DNA of 29,696 nt from Bacillota bacterium (GCA_023412855.1 JAEZRJ010000002.1:1-29696), one strand, 5' to 3'. Shown: positions 14,256 to 23,261, counted from the stretch's first letter. Notes: a model not told the origin generated them from the sequence alone. Made by a program: numbers and translations.

Positions 14256-16730
14256 ATGACAAAGAATGAATTCAGAAGCTTTATAAAAGAACATCCGATT
14301 TATCTGGACGGTGCTACGGGCTCTAATTTGTTAAAAAGAGGAATGCCGGTGGGCGTCTGCCCGGAAAAATGGATTTTGGAAAATAAAAATACGCTGATTA
14401 CATTACAGAAAGAATTTATAGAAGCAGGAAGCAATATCGTTTATGCACCGACCTTCTCGGCCAATTCCGTAAAGCTTGCGGAATATGGTCTGGAAAGGGA
14501 AATCGAAGCGATGAACATGGAATTAGTTGCAATTTCCAGGGAGGCGGCAGGAGGCCGCTGTCTGGTCGCGGCCGATCTTACCATGACAGGAGAGCAGCTC
14601 TCACCTATGGGAACCATGGATTTCGAAGATTTGATCAATATATATAAAGAACAGATAGGCTATCTCGTGCGCGGAGGTGTGGACCTTCTGGTAGTAGAAA
14701 CGATGATGAGCCTGCAGGAGAGCCGTGCAGCCCTTATTGCGGCGAAGGAAAGCTGTGATTTGCCGGTGATGGTAACCATGACTTTCGAGTCTGACGGCAG
14801 GACTCTTTACGGAACGGACGCCAAGACAGCGGTGATTGTACTTCAAAGTCTCGGAGCGGATGCAGTGGGAGCTAATTGCTCCACGGGACCGGACAAGATG
14901 GTAAATATCATAAAAACAATGGCGGAGGTTACCTCCATACCGATTATTGCAAAGCCCAATGCCGGTCTTCCCTATCTGGATAAGGAAGGCAATACCATTT
15001 ATGATATGAACAGCGAGGATTTTGCGGAAGGAATGGCAAAGCTGGTGGAAGCCGGAGCGTCGATTTTAGGCGGCTGCTGCGGTACGACACCGGAATATAT
15101 AGATAAGCTGAGGAAACGTACCTCTCATATGAACCTCATAAAGAGACAGACGCCTGCGAAGCGTTACCTGACCTCGGAACGTCAGACCGTAGAATTTGGT
15201 TTGGACGATAACTTTATCATTGTGGGCGAGCGCATTAATCCAACGGGTAAAAAGAAACTTCAGGAACAGCTTAGAGCCGGAAACATGGATATGGTCGCTG
15301 AATTTGCGCAGGAGCAGGAGGCATGCGGGGCGGGCATTCTGGATGTGAATATGGGAATGAGCGGAGTGGATGAGAAGGAGCTCATGTTAAAAGCCCTGGA
15401 GGAGGTGGCAGGAGTGACTTCCATTCCTTTGTCCATCGATTCCAGCCATATCGACGTACTGGAGGCCGCACTCAGGCGCTATCCCGGCCGTGCACTCATC
15501 AATTCCGTTTCTTATGAGAAGATAAAATTCGATCAATTATTGCCGATAGTAAGGAAGTACGGAGCGATGTTCATCCTGCTCCCCTTATCGGACGCGGGGC
15601 TCCCCAAAAGCCTGGAGGAAAAAAAGGATATTATTGAAAAGATTGCACTCCGGGCAAGGGAACTGGGGATGGATAAAGAGGATATCGTTGTAGACGGATT
15701 GGTAGCTACCGTGGGTGCCGACAAAAGGGCAGCTTTGGAGACTTTGGAGACGATACGATATTGTAAGGAAAACGGGTATGCCACTATTTGCGGATTATCC
15801 AATATTTCTTTCGGGCTTCCTCAGAGAGGATATGTCAATACCTCTTTTCTGACGATGGCAATTAAGGATGGACTTACGATGGCGATTGCTAATCCCTCGC
15901 AGGAGTTGCTGGTGTGCAGCGCCTTCGCTTCCGATTTGCTTCTGAACAAAGAGGAAGCTGATATCCGCTATATCGAGTTGATAGGCGGCATAGATGCGAA
16001 GAAGAAAGCACTGGAGGCTGAGAATGTCCCCTCTTCAGGGGCAGAAAATGTAAAAGCGAGCAAGGATGCGGAGGCATCTATTATAAATGAGTGCAAAATA
16101 CTCATTACTATAAGGGAAGCGGTGTTAAAGGGAAATAAGAAAAAAATCACCGACTATACTATAACGGCGTTAGAGGAAGGACGGGGACCCCAGGAGATTT
16201 TGAACGATGCGCTTCTTCCGGCCATCAACGAGGTGGGTGACCTCTTCGATAAGGGCAAATATTTCCTTCCCCAGCTAATCGCCAGCGCGGAAGCGATGAA
16301 GACGGCTATCGAATATTTGGAGCCCCTGCTGAAAGAGGCTGGTGGAAGCAAAGAGATGCCTTCAATAGTTATAGCGACAGTAGAAGGTGATATCCACGAC
16401 ATCGGAAAGAATCTGGTGGCGCTGATGCTGAAAAATTATGGTTTCCGAGTCATTGACCTTGGGAAAGACGTACCCAGGGAAAAAATTATTCAAGCGGCAA
16501 TCGAGAACGATGCCAGTGTTATAGCCCTTTCTGCCCTTATGACGACGACGATGCAGGAAATGCGGCGAGTCATCGTATATGCGAGAGAGCAGGGCGTTAC
16601 CGCTAAGGTCATTATTGGCGGAGCGGTCATTACTCAGGATTATGCGGATGAAATAGGAGCTGACGGCTATTCTAAGGATGCGGCGGATGCGGTCAGGCTA
16701 ACGAAGCATATTCTGAACATAGAGGACTGA
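14256..16730 (+). CDS. metH: Cobalamin-dependent methionine synthase-like protein without reactivation domain
   Basis: 824 aa in three modules. Residues 1 to about 290 form a homocysteine S-methyltransferase barrel with zinc ligands Cys208 (GANCSTGP) and Cys274/Cys275 (LGGCCGTTPE). Residues about 315-575 form a pterin (methyl-tetrahydrofolate) binding domain (VGERINPTGKKK). Residues from about 605 to 824 form the B12 cap and Rossmann modules with EGDIHDIGKN, placing the cobalt ligand at His714. Full MetH proteins (about 1,200 aa) carry a further AdoMet-dependent reactivation domain, which is absent; clostridial MetH-like proteins often lack it and need a separate activator. The ATG is preceded by GAGAGGAG and TAGGAT. 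It probably makes methionine from homocysteine, with a related methyl transfer as an alternative. Confidence 0.9.
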   Translation: MTKNEFRSFIKEHPIYLDGATGSNLLKRGMPVGVCPEKWILENKNTLITLQKEFIEAGSNIVYAPTFSANSVKLAEYGLEREIEAMNMELVAISREAAGGRCLVAADLTMTGEQLSPMGTMDFEDLINIYKEQIGYLVRGGVDLLVVETMMSLQESRAALIAAKESCDLPVMVTMTFESDGRTLYGTDAKTAVIVLQSLGADAVGANCSTGPDKMVNIIKTMAEVTSIPIIAKPNAGLPYLDKEGNTIYDMNSEDFAEGMAKLVEAGASILGGCCGTTPEYIDKLRKRTSHMNLIKRQTPAKRYLTSERQTVEFGLDDNFIIVGERINPTGKKKLQEQLRAGNMDMVAEFAQEQEACGAGILDVNMGMSGVDEKELMLKALEEVAGVTSIPLSIDSSHIDVLEAALRRYPGRALINSVSYEKIKFDQLLPIVRKYGAMFILLPLSDAGLPKSLEEKKDIIEKIALRARELGMDKEDIVVDGLVATVGADKRAALETLETIRYCKENGYATICGLSNISFGLPQRGYVNTSFLTMAIKDGLTMAIANPSQELLVCSAFASDLLLNKEEADIRYIELIGGIDAKKKALEAENVPSSGAENVKASKDAEASIINECKILITIREAVLKGNKKKITDYTITALEEGRGPQEILNDALLPAINEVGDLFDKGKYFLPQLIASAEAMKTAIEYLEPLLKEAGGSKEMPSIVIATVEGDIHDIGKNLVALMLKNYGFRVIDLGKDVPREKIIQAAIENDASVIALSALMTTTMQEMRRVIVYAREQGVTAKVIIGGAVITQDYADEIGADGYSKDAADAVRLTKHILNIED

Positions 16731-16805
16731 TATTAGCTATAGAATTCTAAAATAACAATGTGACTCGGTAAATAGAATATTGAATGGAAAGATGAGGTAT
16801 AAAAT

Positions 16806-18428
16806 ATGATTGGTGCAGATGCAATGGTAAAGTGTCTGGAGGAAGAAGGCGTAAAAATAATTTTTGGTTATCCGGGAGCAGCAATTTGTCCTTTTTTTAA
16901 CAGTATTCTGGATACAGATATCCGCACGGTTCTCGTTCGTACGGAACAGAGCGCAGCTCATGCGGCGAACGGACTCGCGCGCGTAACGGGAGAGGCCGGC
17001 GTCTGCGTCGTTACCTCGGGCCCAGGGGCTACCAATATCATTACGGGAATCGCTACGGCTTTTGCTGACAGCATTCCGCTTATATGCATTACTGGACAGG
17101 TGGAAAGCGATCTGATCGGCAGCGATGCTTTTCAAGAGGCAGATATAACCGGGGCAGTGGAATCCTTTGTAAAATACAGCTATCTCATTAAGGATGCCGA
17201 TGAAATTCCCCGTATATTCAAAGAAGCGTTTTATATCGCGAATACAGGAAGAAAAGGGCCGGTGCTCATCGATGTACCCCTCGATATACAAAACGCGGTT
17301 ATTGCGAAATTCAACTATCCGGAAAAAGTAAATATGAGAACTTACAAGCCTACCGTAAAGGGAAATATGGTTCAGATCAAAAAGGTGGCAAAAGAGCTTG
17401 AAAAAGCGAAGAAGCCTCTTATCTGCGTCGGAGGAGGCGTGCTTTTGAGCAGCGCGGAAAAGGAGCTTCGTGAATTCTCAGAAAAATACGGTATTCCGGT
17501 TGTTTCTACGATGATGGGAATCGGTGTTATGCCGAGCGAGCACCCGATGTTTTACGGAATGGTTGGAAACAATGGTGCACCTTGCGCCAACCGTGCCATG
17601 AAGGAATCCGATCTGCTGATCATGGTAGGAGCCAGAGTGGCGGATAGGGCTGTCAGCCATCCGAATATGATAATGAATTACAAGGTTCTCGTGCATATCG
17701 ACGTGGACCCGGTAGAAATCGGAAAGAATGTAGGCTCACATATTCCTCTCGTAGGGGATGCGGGACATATTTTCAGAGATTTGGGAGCGCAGGAAATCTC
17801 CTGTGAACATGAGGAATGGGTAAATGCGCTTAACGAATACAAGAAGACGCTGGCGGTGAAGCGCAGCCCTGATAAGGATTATGTAGATCCTGCCCAGTTT
17901 ATTGCGAAGCTTTCGAGAAAGATGGAAGACGACGGCATTTATGTTGCGGACGTAGGGCAGAACCAGATTTGGTCCTGCAGCTATCATATCGTAAAGAATG
18001 GCCGGTTCCTGACCTCCGGCGGTATGGGAACCATGGGATATTCCATCCCTGCGGCAATTGGGGCTAAGCTTGCGGACGAAAAGAAGCAGGTAATTGCAGT
18101 ATGCGGTGACGGTTCCTTCCAGATGTCCATGATGGAGTTAGCGACGATGAAGCAGCATGATGTTCCGGTTAAAATCATTGTCCTGAAAAACAATTATCTG
18201 GGTATGGTGCGCGAATACCAGCATTATACCTACAAAGACAAATATTGCGTAGTCGATTTATCCGGCAGCCCTGACTTGGAGAAGCTGGCGGCAGCTTATG
18301 AAATTGATTTTCTCCGCTTATACAATATGGAGAAGGCGGATGAGGTTATCGATCAGTTTTTAAAAGAGGATAAGTCCATGCTGTTAGAGTGCCTGATAAA
18401 TCCGATGGATTTGGTAATAGGAGGATGA
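16806..18428 (+). CDS. ilvB: Acetolactate synthase, catalytic subunit
   Basis: 540 aa of the thiamine diphosphate enzyme family. It condenses two pyruvates to acetolactate, or pyruvate and 2-ketobutyrate to acetohydroxybutyrate, the first committed step to valine, leucine and isoleucine. Three domains can be followed: a pyrimidine-binding domain with the catalytic Glu47 (VRTEQSAAHAANG), a central domain, and a cofactor-binding domain with GDGSFQMSMMEL (GDG at 434-436) and the downstream NN. The SD-like GATGAGG precedes the ATG. It starts 75 bp after the metH-like gene and is directly followed by its regulatory subunit, so transcription may continue from upstream. An imperfect promoter inside the gap cannot be excluded. 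Confidence 0.94.
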   Translation: MIGADAMVKCLEEEGVKIIFGYPGAAICPFFNSILDTDIRTVLVRTEQSAAHAANGLARVTGEAGVCVVTSGPGATNIITGIATAFADSIPLICITGQVESDLIGSDAFQEADITGAVESFVKYSYLIKDADEIPRIFKEAFYIANTGRKGPVLIDVPLDIQNAVIAKFNYPEKVNMRTYKPTVKGNMVQIKKVAKELEKAKKPLICVGGGVLLSSAEKELREFSEKYGIPVVSTMMGIGVMPSEHPMFYGMVGNNGAPCANRAMKESDLLIMVGARVADRAVSHPNMIMNYKVLVHIDVDPVEIGKNVGSHIPLVGDAGHIFRDLGAQEISCEHEEWVNALNEYKKTLAVKRSPDKDYVDPAQFIAKLSRKMEDDGIYVADVGQNQIWSCSYHIVKNGRFLTSGGMGTMGYSIPAAIGAKLADEKKQVIAVCGDGSFQMSMMELATMKQHDVPVKIIVLKNNYLGMVREYQHYTYKDKYCVVDLSGSPDLEKLAAAYEIDFLRLYNMEKADEVIDQFLKEDKSMLLECLINPMDLVIGG

Positions 18429-18433
18429 GTGAG

Positions 18434-18922
18434 ATGAAAAGAATATATTCCGTATTAGTAGAAAACCGATCAGGTGTTCTCTGTAAGGTAGCAGGACTTT
18501 TTTCCAGAAGATGCTTTAATATTGACTCTCTCGCAGTTGGAGAAACCGACGATTCCGCAGTATCCTGCATGACCATAGTGAGCAGCGGTGATGAGAGGAC
18601 TATTGAGCAGATAGAAAAGCAGCTGAATAAGAAGCTGGATGTCATAAAAGTTAAGACCTTCGATGAGAGTGCCAGTATCAGCAGGGAGCTTATGCTGATC
18701 AAGATAAAGTACAATAAGAACAATCGCCGCGATATTATGGAGAACTGCGATATTATGAAAGCCCAGATCGTAGATATGTCCAAGAACATGATGATCATTC
18801 AGGTATGCGACGTGCCGGAGCGGATACAGTTGTTTATCAGTATGCTGCAATCGATCAGTATCGTAGAGGTTGCCAGAACTGGGACCTTGGCGCTCCAGAA
18901 GTGTAAGGATATGGAGAACTGA
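18434..18922 (+). CDS. ilvN: Acetolactate synthase, regulatory subunit (copy 1)
   Basis: 162 aa from the ATG at 18434. The SD AGGAGG (18419-18424) lies in the last codons of ilvB, 9 nt upstream. An ATG at 18425 that overlaps the ilvB stop is too close to that SD. The N-terminal ACT domain (RIYSVLVENRSGVLCKVAGL, FSRRCFNIDSLAVGET) senses branched-chain amino acids, and the C-terminal half is the ALS small-subunit domain. It binds IlvB to stimulate and feedback-inhibit it. A second, different small subunit follows at 19056. This copy has several extra Cys/Met residues (for example FSRRCFN where the second copy has FSRRGYN). Confidence 0.92.
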   Translation: MKRIYSVLVENRSGVLCKVAGLFSRRCFNIDSLAVGETDDSAVSCMTIVSSGDERTIEQIEKQLNKKLDVIKVKTFDESASISRELMLIKIKYNKNNRRDIMENCDIMKAQIVDMSKNMMIIQVCDVPERIQLFISMLQSISIVEVARTGTLALQKCKDMEN

Positions 18923-18989
18923 ACGGACCGGAAATCATGAGATAATTCAATTCAACGAATTAAAGTCTTAGAGAATGAAAGTATTCTTG

Positions 18990-19018
18990 TTGACTTTTAC
19001 TACTAGTGTTGCTAAAAT
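18990..19018 (+). promoter_or_regulatory. Promoter of the second regulatory subunit and ilvC
   Basis: TTGACT (18990-18995), a 17-nt spacer and TAAAAT (19013-19018), within the 133-bp gap after the first ilvN. It would let the second regulatory subunit and ilvC be expressed separately from ilvB and the first subunit. Confidence 0.65.
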
Positions 19019-19055
19019 AAATGTCGAACGTGACAATTGAGAATGGAGGAGTTCC

Positions 19056-19559
19056 ATGCGTAAGAAAGTATTCCAGCTTCTGGTGGATAATACTGCCGGC
19101 GTTTTGAGCAGAATATCAGGCTTGTTTTCCAGACGGGGCTATAATATCGAAAGCATTACGGCGGGAGTTACCGCCGATCCGAGATTTACAAGAATTACGA
19201 TTGTGGCATCGGGAGACGATGAGATACTGGATCAGATAGAAAAGCAGGTGGCGAAATTAGTAGATATCAGGGATATCAAGGTGCTGGAGCCCGACGATAG
19301 CGTATATAGGGAGTTGGTGTTGATTAAGGTAAAAGCGGCTGTTAAGGAGCGCCAGGCGATTATCGCGGTAGCGGATGTGTTCCGCGCGAAGATTATCGAT
19401 GTTGCTGCAGAGAGCCTGATTATCGAATTAACAGGTGCACAGTCGAAGATAGAAGCATTTATCAGCCTGTTAGACGGCTATGAGATTCTGGAGCTCGCCA
19501 AAACGGGTATTACCGGATTGGGAAGAGGCACTCATAACGTTACTTATTTAGGAGATTAA
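19056..19559 (+). CDS. ilvN: Acetolactate synthase, regulatory subunit (copy 2)
   Basis: 167 aa with the same architecture as the preceding small subunit: an ACT domain (KVFQLLVDNTAGVLSRISGL, FSRRGYNIESITAG) and an ALS small-subunit C-terminal domain (VFRAKIIDV onward). The sequence is closer to the general IlvN/IlvH pattern than copy 1 is. The SD GGAGG lies about 9 nt before the ATG. The two copies are divergent rather than recent duplicates. A single catalytic gene is present in this window, so this subunit may give IlvB a different feedback profile, or serve another IlvB elsewhere. It is likely co-transcribed with ilvC, 81 bp downstream. Confidence 0.92.
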   Translation: MRKKVFQLLVDNTAGVLSRISGLFSRRGYNIESITAGVTADPRFTRITIVASGDDEILDQIEKQVAKLVDIRDIKVLEPDDSVYRELVLIKVKAAVKERQAIIAVADVFRAKIIDVAAESLIIELTGAQSKIEAFISLLDGYEILELAKTGITGLGRGTHNVTYLGD

Positions 19560-19640
19560 AACACTCACAATGTGTTAGCTCTTAGGGAATAACCCTTTCA
19601 GTTATAAAATAACAATATTAATTTAGTGGAGGAAAAAGAA

Positions 19641-20660
19641 ATGGCAAATATCTATTATCAGGAAGATTGTAACCTTTCCATGCTGGATGGAAAAACAATT
19701 GCTGTTATTGGTTATGGCAGCCAAGGACATGCACACGCACTCAATGCGAAAGAATCGGGATGCAATGTCATTATCGGCCTTTATGAAGGTTCAAAATCCT
19801 GGGCAAAGGCAGAAGCTCAGGGTTTTCAGGTATATACGGCAGCCGAAGCTGCTAAAAAAGCAGATATTATCATGATTCTCATCAACGATGAGCTTCAGGC
19901 TAAAATGTACAAAGATTCCATCGAGCCTAATTTGGAGGCTGGCAACATGCTTATGTTCGCACACGGCTTCAATATCCATTTCGGACAGATCGTTGCTCCT
20001 AAGGATGTAGATGTTACGATGATCGCGCCTAAGGGACCGGGACATACGGTAAGAAGTGAATATCAGGAAGGCAAAGGCGTTCCCTGTCTGGTAGCAGTAC
20101 ATCAGGATGCTACGGGAAAAGCTCTGGATATGGCATTAGCTTATGCTTTGGCAATCGGCGGTGCAAGAGCAGGCGTTCTCGAGACAACCTTCAGAACGGA
20201 AACGGAAACAGACCTTTTCGGCGAGCAGGCAGTTCTCTGCGGCGGCGTATGCGCTCTGATGCAGGCTGGTTTTGAGACTTTGATAGAAGCTGGATACGAT
20301 GAAAGAAACGCTTACTTCGAATGCATCCACGAAATGAAGCTGATTGTAGACCTTATTTATCAGTCCGGCTTTGAAGGAATGAGATATTCCATCTCCAATA
20401 CAGCAGAATACGGCGATTATATTACGGGACCTAAGATTATTACGGAAGATACAAAAAAGGCTATGAAGAAAATCCTCGCAGACATTCAGGACGGAACCTT
20501 TGCTAAAGACTTCTTACTGGATATGTCTCAAGCGGGCGGACAGGCGCACTTCAAGGCTATGAGAAAATTAGCTGCTGAGCATCCTGCAGAGACAGTAGGT
20601 AAGGATATCCGCAAGCTGTATAGCTGGAATAATGAAAGCAACAAGCTGATCAATAATTAA
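19641..20660 (+). CDS. ilvC: Ketol-acid reductoisomerase
   Basis: 339 aa from the ATG at 19641 (SD GGAGG at 19628-19632); the open frame reaches back to a GTG at 19626. It isomerises and reduces acetolactate or acetohydroxybutyrate to the dihydroxy acid. The N-terminal Rossmann fold has GYGSQGHAHALN, and the C-terminal helical domain carries the metal-binding acidic residues in TDLFGEQAVLCGG and the following helices. The length fits short class I enzymes. In the cofactor-specificity loop (IIGLYEGSKSW) residue 48 is Tyr, where NADPH enzymes usually have Arg; the loop Ser residues are kept. ilvD is absent from the window. Confidence 0.95.
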   Translation: MANIYYQEDCNLSMLDGKTIAVIGYGSQGHAHALNAKESGCNVIIGLYEGSKSWAKAEAQGFQVYTAAEAAKKADIIMILINDELQAKMYKDSIEPNLEAGNMLMFAHGFNIHFGQIVAPKDVDVTMIAPKGPGHTVRSEYQEGKGVPCLVAVHQDATGKALDMALAYALAIGGARAGVLETTFRTETETDLFGEQAVLCGGVCALMQAGFETLIEAGYDERNAYFECIHEMKLIVDLIYQSGFEGMRYSISNTAEYGDYITGPKIITEDTKKAMKKILADIQDGTFAKDFLLDMSQAGGQAHFKAMRKLAAEHPAETVGKDIRKLYSWNNESNKLINN

Positions 20661-20697
20661 TTGATAATTATTAATAGAATAAATGACTAGACTTTCC

Positions 20698-21615
20698 TTA
20701 CAAGAGCACCTGATAGTACTGAATCAATGTATTCATAGCACTTGTCATCGGTATTTTGGAAGGATAAGCGAAGCCGATTTGACGTTTTGGAACCTTACGC
20801 CCCAGCTTTAATTCGCGTAAGGTTCCATTTTTTAAATCTTCTTTTACGAAATCGCTGATAACGCAGGCGATACCCAGTCCGGCTCTGGCAAATTCAATGG
20901 ACAGATCCATATTATTCACCTCGATAATATTCTTAAGAGTAAGCTGATGCTCGGATAAAAAGGTATCCGCATGCTTTCTCGATATGTTCTCTTTATCCAG
21001 CATGATGAAAGAAGCGTCTTTGAAAAAACTTTCATTTTCATGGGAATCTCCTTTATTTTTATACGAGTATGGAGCTAAATAATTATCCGTAGCGACAAAA
21101 ATGTCCTCTATCGTTTTGACAGGAAGATAGGAGACCGCAGACGAATCTGAAATTTCCTTAGGAGGGATTCCTACGAGCCCGATATCTATTGCGCCGCTTT
21201 TTAAATCGGAAATCGTTTCGAAGGTGGACTGGCAGGAAATCGTAATTTTTATATTGGGATTTCCCGCAATAAAATCCTTCAAAAGAGGAAGAAGAATATA
21301 TTTGCAGAGCGTTGTGCTGATTCCGATGGAAAGGTGGCTGATACCTTGGGAGGCAGAGGAACGCAGCATTTCCTCACCGGAACGCAGCGCGAGCATGGCA
21401 TTTTCTACGTGCTTATAAAGCATTTCCCCCTCGCTCGTCAAGGTTACGCCTCGGGAGGAACGGTGAAAAAGCGTCACATTCAGGCATTCCTCCAGCTTAG
21501 AGATGGATTTGCTGATAGCAGGCTGGCTGATATATAATTTTTTGGCGGCAACGGAGAAATTGCGGCAGTTGGCTACTTCATAAAATATTTGATATAAATT
21601 GAGATTTTGTTCCAT
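20698..21615 (-). CDS. LysR family transcriptional regulator
   Basis: 305 aa from the ATG at 21615. The open frame extends 28 codons upstream, but that part has no homology-like features, and GGAAAGG lies about 13 nt before this ATG. The N-terminal winged helix-turn-helix is typical of LysR proteins (NLYQIFYEVANCRNFSVAAK, LYISQPAISKSISKLE, then TLFHRSSRGVTLTSEG). The C-terminal half is the periplasmic-binding-protein-like effector domain. It is transcribed away from leuCD and converges on ilvC, which suggests control of branched-chain amino acid genes, possibly with a pathway intermediate such as isopropylmalate or a keto acid as inducer. The inducer is inference. Confidence 0.92.
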   Translation of the reverse strand: MEQNLNLYQIFYEVANCRNFSVAAKKLYISQPAISKSISKLEECLNVTLFHRSSRGVTLTSEGEMLYKHVENAMLALRSGEEMLRSSASQGISHLSIGISTTLCKYILLPLLKDFIAGNPNIKITISCQSTFETISDLKSGAIDIGLVGIPPKEISDSSAVSYLPVKTIEDIFVATDNYLAPYSYKNKGDSHENESFFKDASFIMLDKENISRKHADTFLSEHQLTLKNIIEVNNMDLSIEFARAGLGIACVISDFVKEDLKNGTLRELKLGRKVPKRQIGFAYPSKIPMTSAMNTLIQYYQVLL

Positions 21616-21824
21616 AATATACGATAGTACCTTTCCTTGTTTTCTGGCATTAGTATTCTTACTTGTGCTTAAAATTATTTCAATTGCCGGTTTCTTCAAT
21701 TAACATCATTTTATTTGGAAGATACCGTAAGTTCACAGATTACGTACATATATATGGCCTCAGGTCATGTCCGAATTAGAACTATGTATTTCGTGTGTGA
21801 TATAAAAAAGAATAGATATTAGTA

Positions 21825-21853
21825 ATTATAGCATTGTAATAACATAACCACAA
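21825..21853 (-). promoter_or_regulatory. Promoter of the LysR regulator
   Basis: On the minus strand: TTGTGG (21853-21848), a 17-nt spacer, and a perfect TATAAT (21830-21825) preceded by TG (extended -10). The transcript would have a 5' UTR of about 200 nt before the start at 21615. I see no recognised structure in that leader. Confidence 0.55.
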
Positions 21854-21889
21854 GTTATAGGAACTATGAATATATAATATTTTTCAAAA

Positions 21890-21924
21890 TTGTATATTCA
21901 TGGTAGAATCATTATAGTGATTCT
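21890..21924 (+). promoter_or_regulatory. leuCD promoter with overlapping palindromic operator
   Basis: TTGTAT (21890-21895), a 17-nt spacer and TATAGT (21913-21918). The palindrome AGAATCA-TTATAG-TGATTCT (21905-21924, perfect 7-bp arms) covers the -10 box, so a protein bound there would block the promoter. Repression by such a factor is inference. The adjacent LysR protein could act here or at further sites between the two divergent promoters. Confidence 0.55.
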
Positions 21925-21995
21925 TCGTTCGGGTAAAATAGGAAACGGTATGGAGAGAATCGGCGATTTAGACTATTATTAGGAGGAATGAGACG

Positions 21996-23261
21996 ATGGG
22001 AATGACAATGACCCAGAAGATTCTGGCGGCACATGCCGGACTCGATAAAGTGGAAGCGGGGCAATTGATAGAGGCGGATTTGGATTTGGTGCTCGGCAAC
22101 GATATCACGAGTCCGGTCGCGATTAAAGAAATGGAAAAAATGAAAGTGAACGGTGTTTTTGACAAGGATAAAATTGCTCTGGTGCCGGATCATTTCGTGC
22201 CTAACAAAGATATTAAATCGGCGGAGCATTGTAAATGTGTGCGGGAATTCGCATATCGTAATGACATTACAAATTATTTCGAAGTAGGGGAAATGGGAAT
22301 TGAGCATGCTCTTTTGCCGGAAAAAGGCCTTACGGTTGCCGGAGATGTTATTATCGGAGCAGATTCCCATACGTGTACCTACGGTGCACTCGGCGCATTT
22401 TCCACAGGTGTGGGAAGTACGGATATGGCTGCAGGTATGGCTACCGGAAAAGCGTGGTTTAAAGTGCCTTCAGCAATCAAGTTCAATGTGGTAGGCAAGA
22501 TGTCCAAGTGGGTCAGCGGCAAGGATGTGATCTTACATATTATCGGGATGATCGGCGTGGACGGTGCTCTTTATAAATCTATGGAATTTGTAGGAGAAGG
22601 CATTGCGAATCTTTCTATGGACGACAGATTTACGATTGCGAATATGGCGATCGAAGCGGGCGGTAAGAACGGAATCTTCCCCGTGGATGACTTGGCAATC
22701 ACATATATCAAAGAACATTCCCAAAAGCCGTACACCGTTTATGAAGCGGATGAGGATGCGGTTTATGATGAAGAATATACTATAGACTTAAGTGCTTTAA
22801 GACCTACCATCGCATTTCCTCATCTTCCGGAAAATACGAAGACTATCGACGATATCAAAGAGGACATTGCGATCGATCAGGTGGTCATCGGCTCTTGCAC
22901 CAACGGACGGTTGGATGACCTGCGCATTGCAGCGGAGGTGTTCGAGGGAAGACATGTGAAAAAGGGAATGCGCTGTATCATTATTCCCGCGACGCAGGCA
23001 ATATATATGCAGGCTATGGAGGAAGGACTTTTAAAGACATTTATCGAGGCCGGAGCAGTTGTCAGCACTCCTACCTGCGGTCCTTGCCTTGGCGGCTATA
23101 TGGGAATCCTTGCAGAGGGCGAACGGTGTGTTTCCACTACGAATCGTAATTTTGTAGGCCGTATGGGACATGTAAAGTCAGAAATCTATCTGGCGAGCCC
23201 GGCAGTGGCGGCAGCCAGCGCGATTGAAGGTAAGATTTCCTGTCCCTGCCGCTTGCAGTAA
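21996..23261 (+). CDS. leuC: 3-isopropylmalate dehydratase, large subunit
   Basis: 421 aa of the aconitase superfamily, bacterial-archaeal HacA/LeuC short type. It interconverts 2- and 3-isopropylmalate in leucine synthesis, together with LeuD. The [4Fe-4S] ligands are visible as Cys301 (VIGSCTNGR) and Cys361 and Cys364 (TPTCGPCLGG). GADSHTCTYGALGAF and FVGRMGH are family signatures. The start has SD AGGAGG 9 nt upstream. It lies about 80 nt downstream of its promoter, and leuD follows after 55 bp. leuA and leuB are not in the window. Confidence 0.95.
   Translation: MGMTMTQKILAAHAGLDKVEAGQLIEADLDLVLGNDITSPVAIKEMEKMKVNGVFDKDKIALVPDHFVPNKDIKSAEHCKCVREFAYRNDITNYFEVGEMGIEHALLPEKGLTVAGDVIIGADSHTCTYGALGAFSTGVGSTDMAAGMATGKAWFKVPSAIKFNVVGKMSKWVSGKDVILHIIGMIGVDGALYKSMEFVGEGIANLSMDDRFTIANMAIEAGGKNGIFPVDDLAITYIKEHSQKPYTVYEADEDAVYDEEYTIDLSALRPTIAFPHLPENTKTIDDIKEDIAIDQVVIGSCTNGRLDDLRIAAEVFEGRHVKKGMRCIIIPATQAIYMQAMEEGLLKTFIEAGAVVSTPTCGPCLGGYMGILAEGERCVSTTNRNFVGRMGHVKSEIYLASPAVAAASAIEGKISCPCRLQ

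Noticed and set aside
16731..16805. Attenuator leader peptide for ilvB
   Set aside because: The 75-bp gap has no short frame rich in Leu, Ile or Val codons and no terminator hairpin.
16737..17291. 184-aa minus-strand ORF opposite ilvB
   Set aside because: It lies antisense within a well-conserved gene, has no SD, and has shadow-type composition.
20661..20697. ilvC terminator
   Set aside because: The short AT-rich inverted segments lack a GC-containing stem and T-run, so no terminator is claimed.
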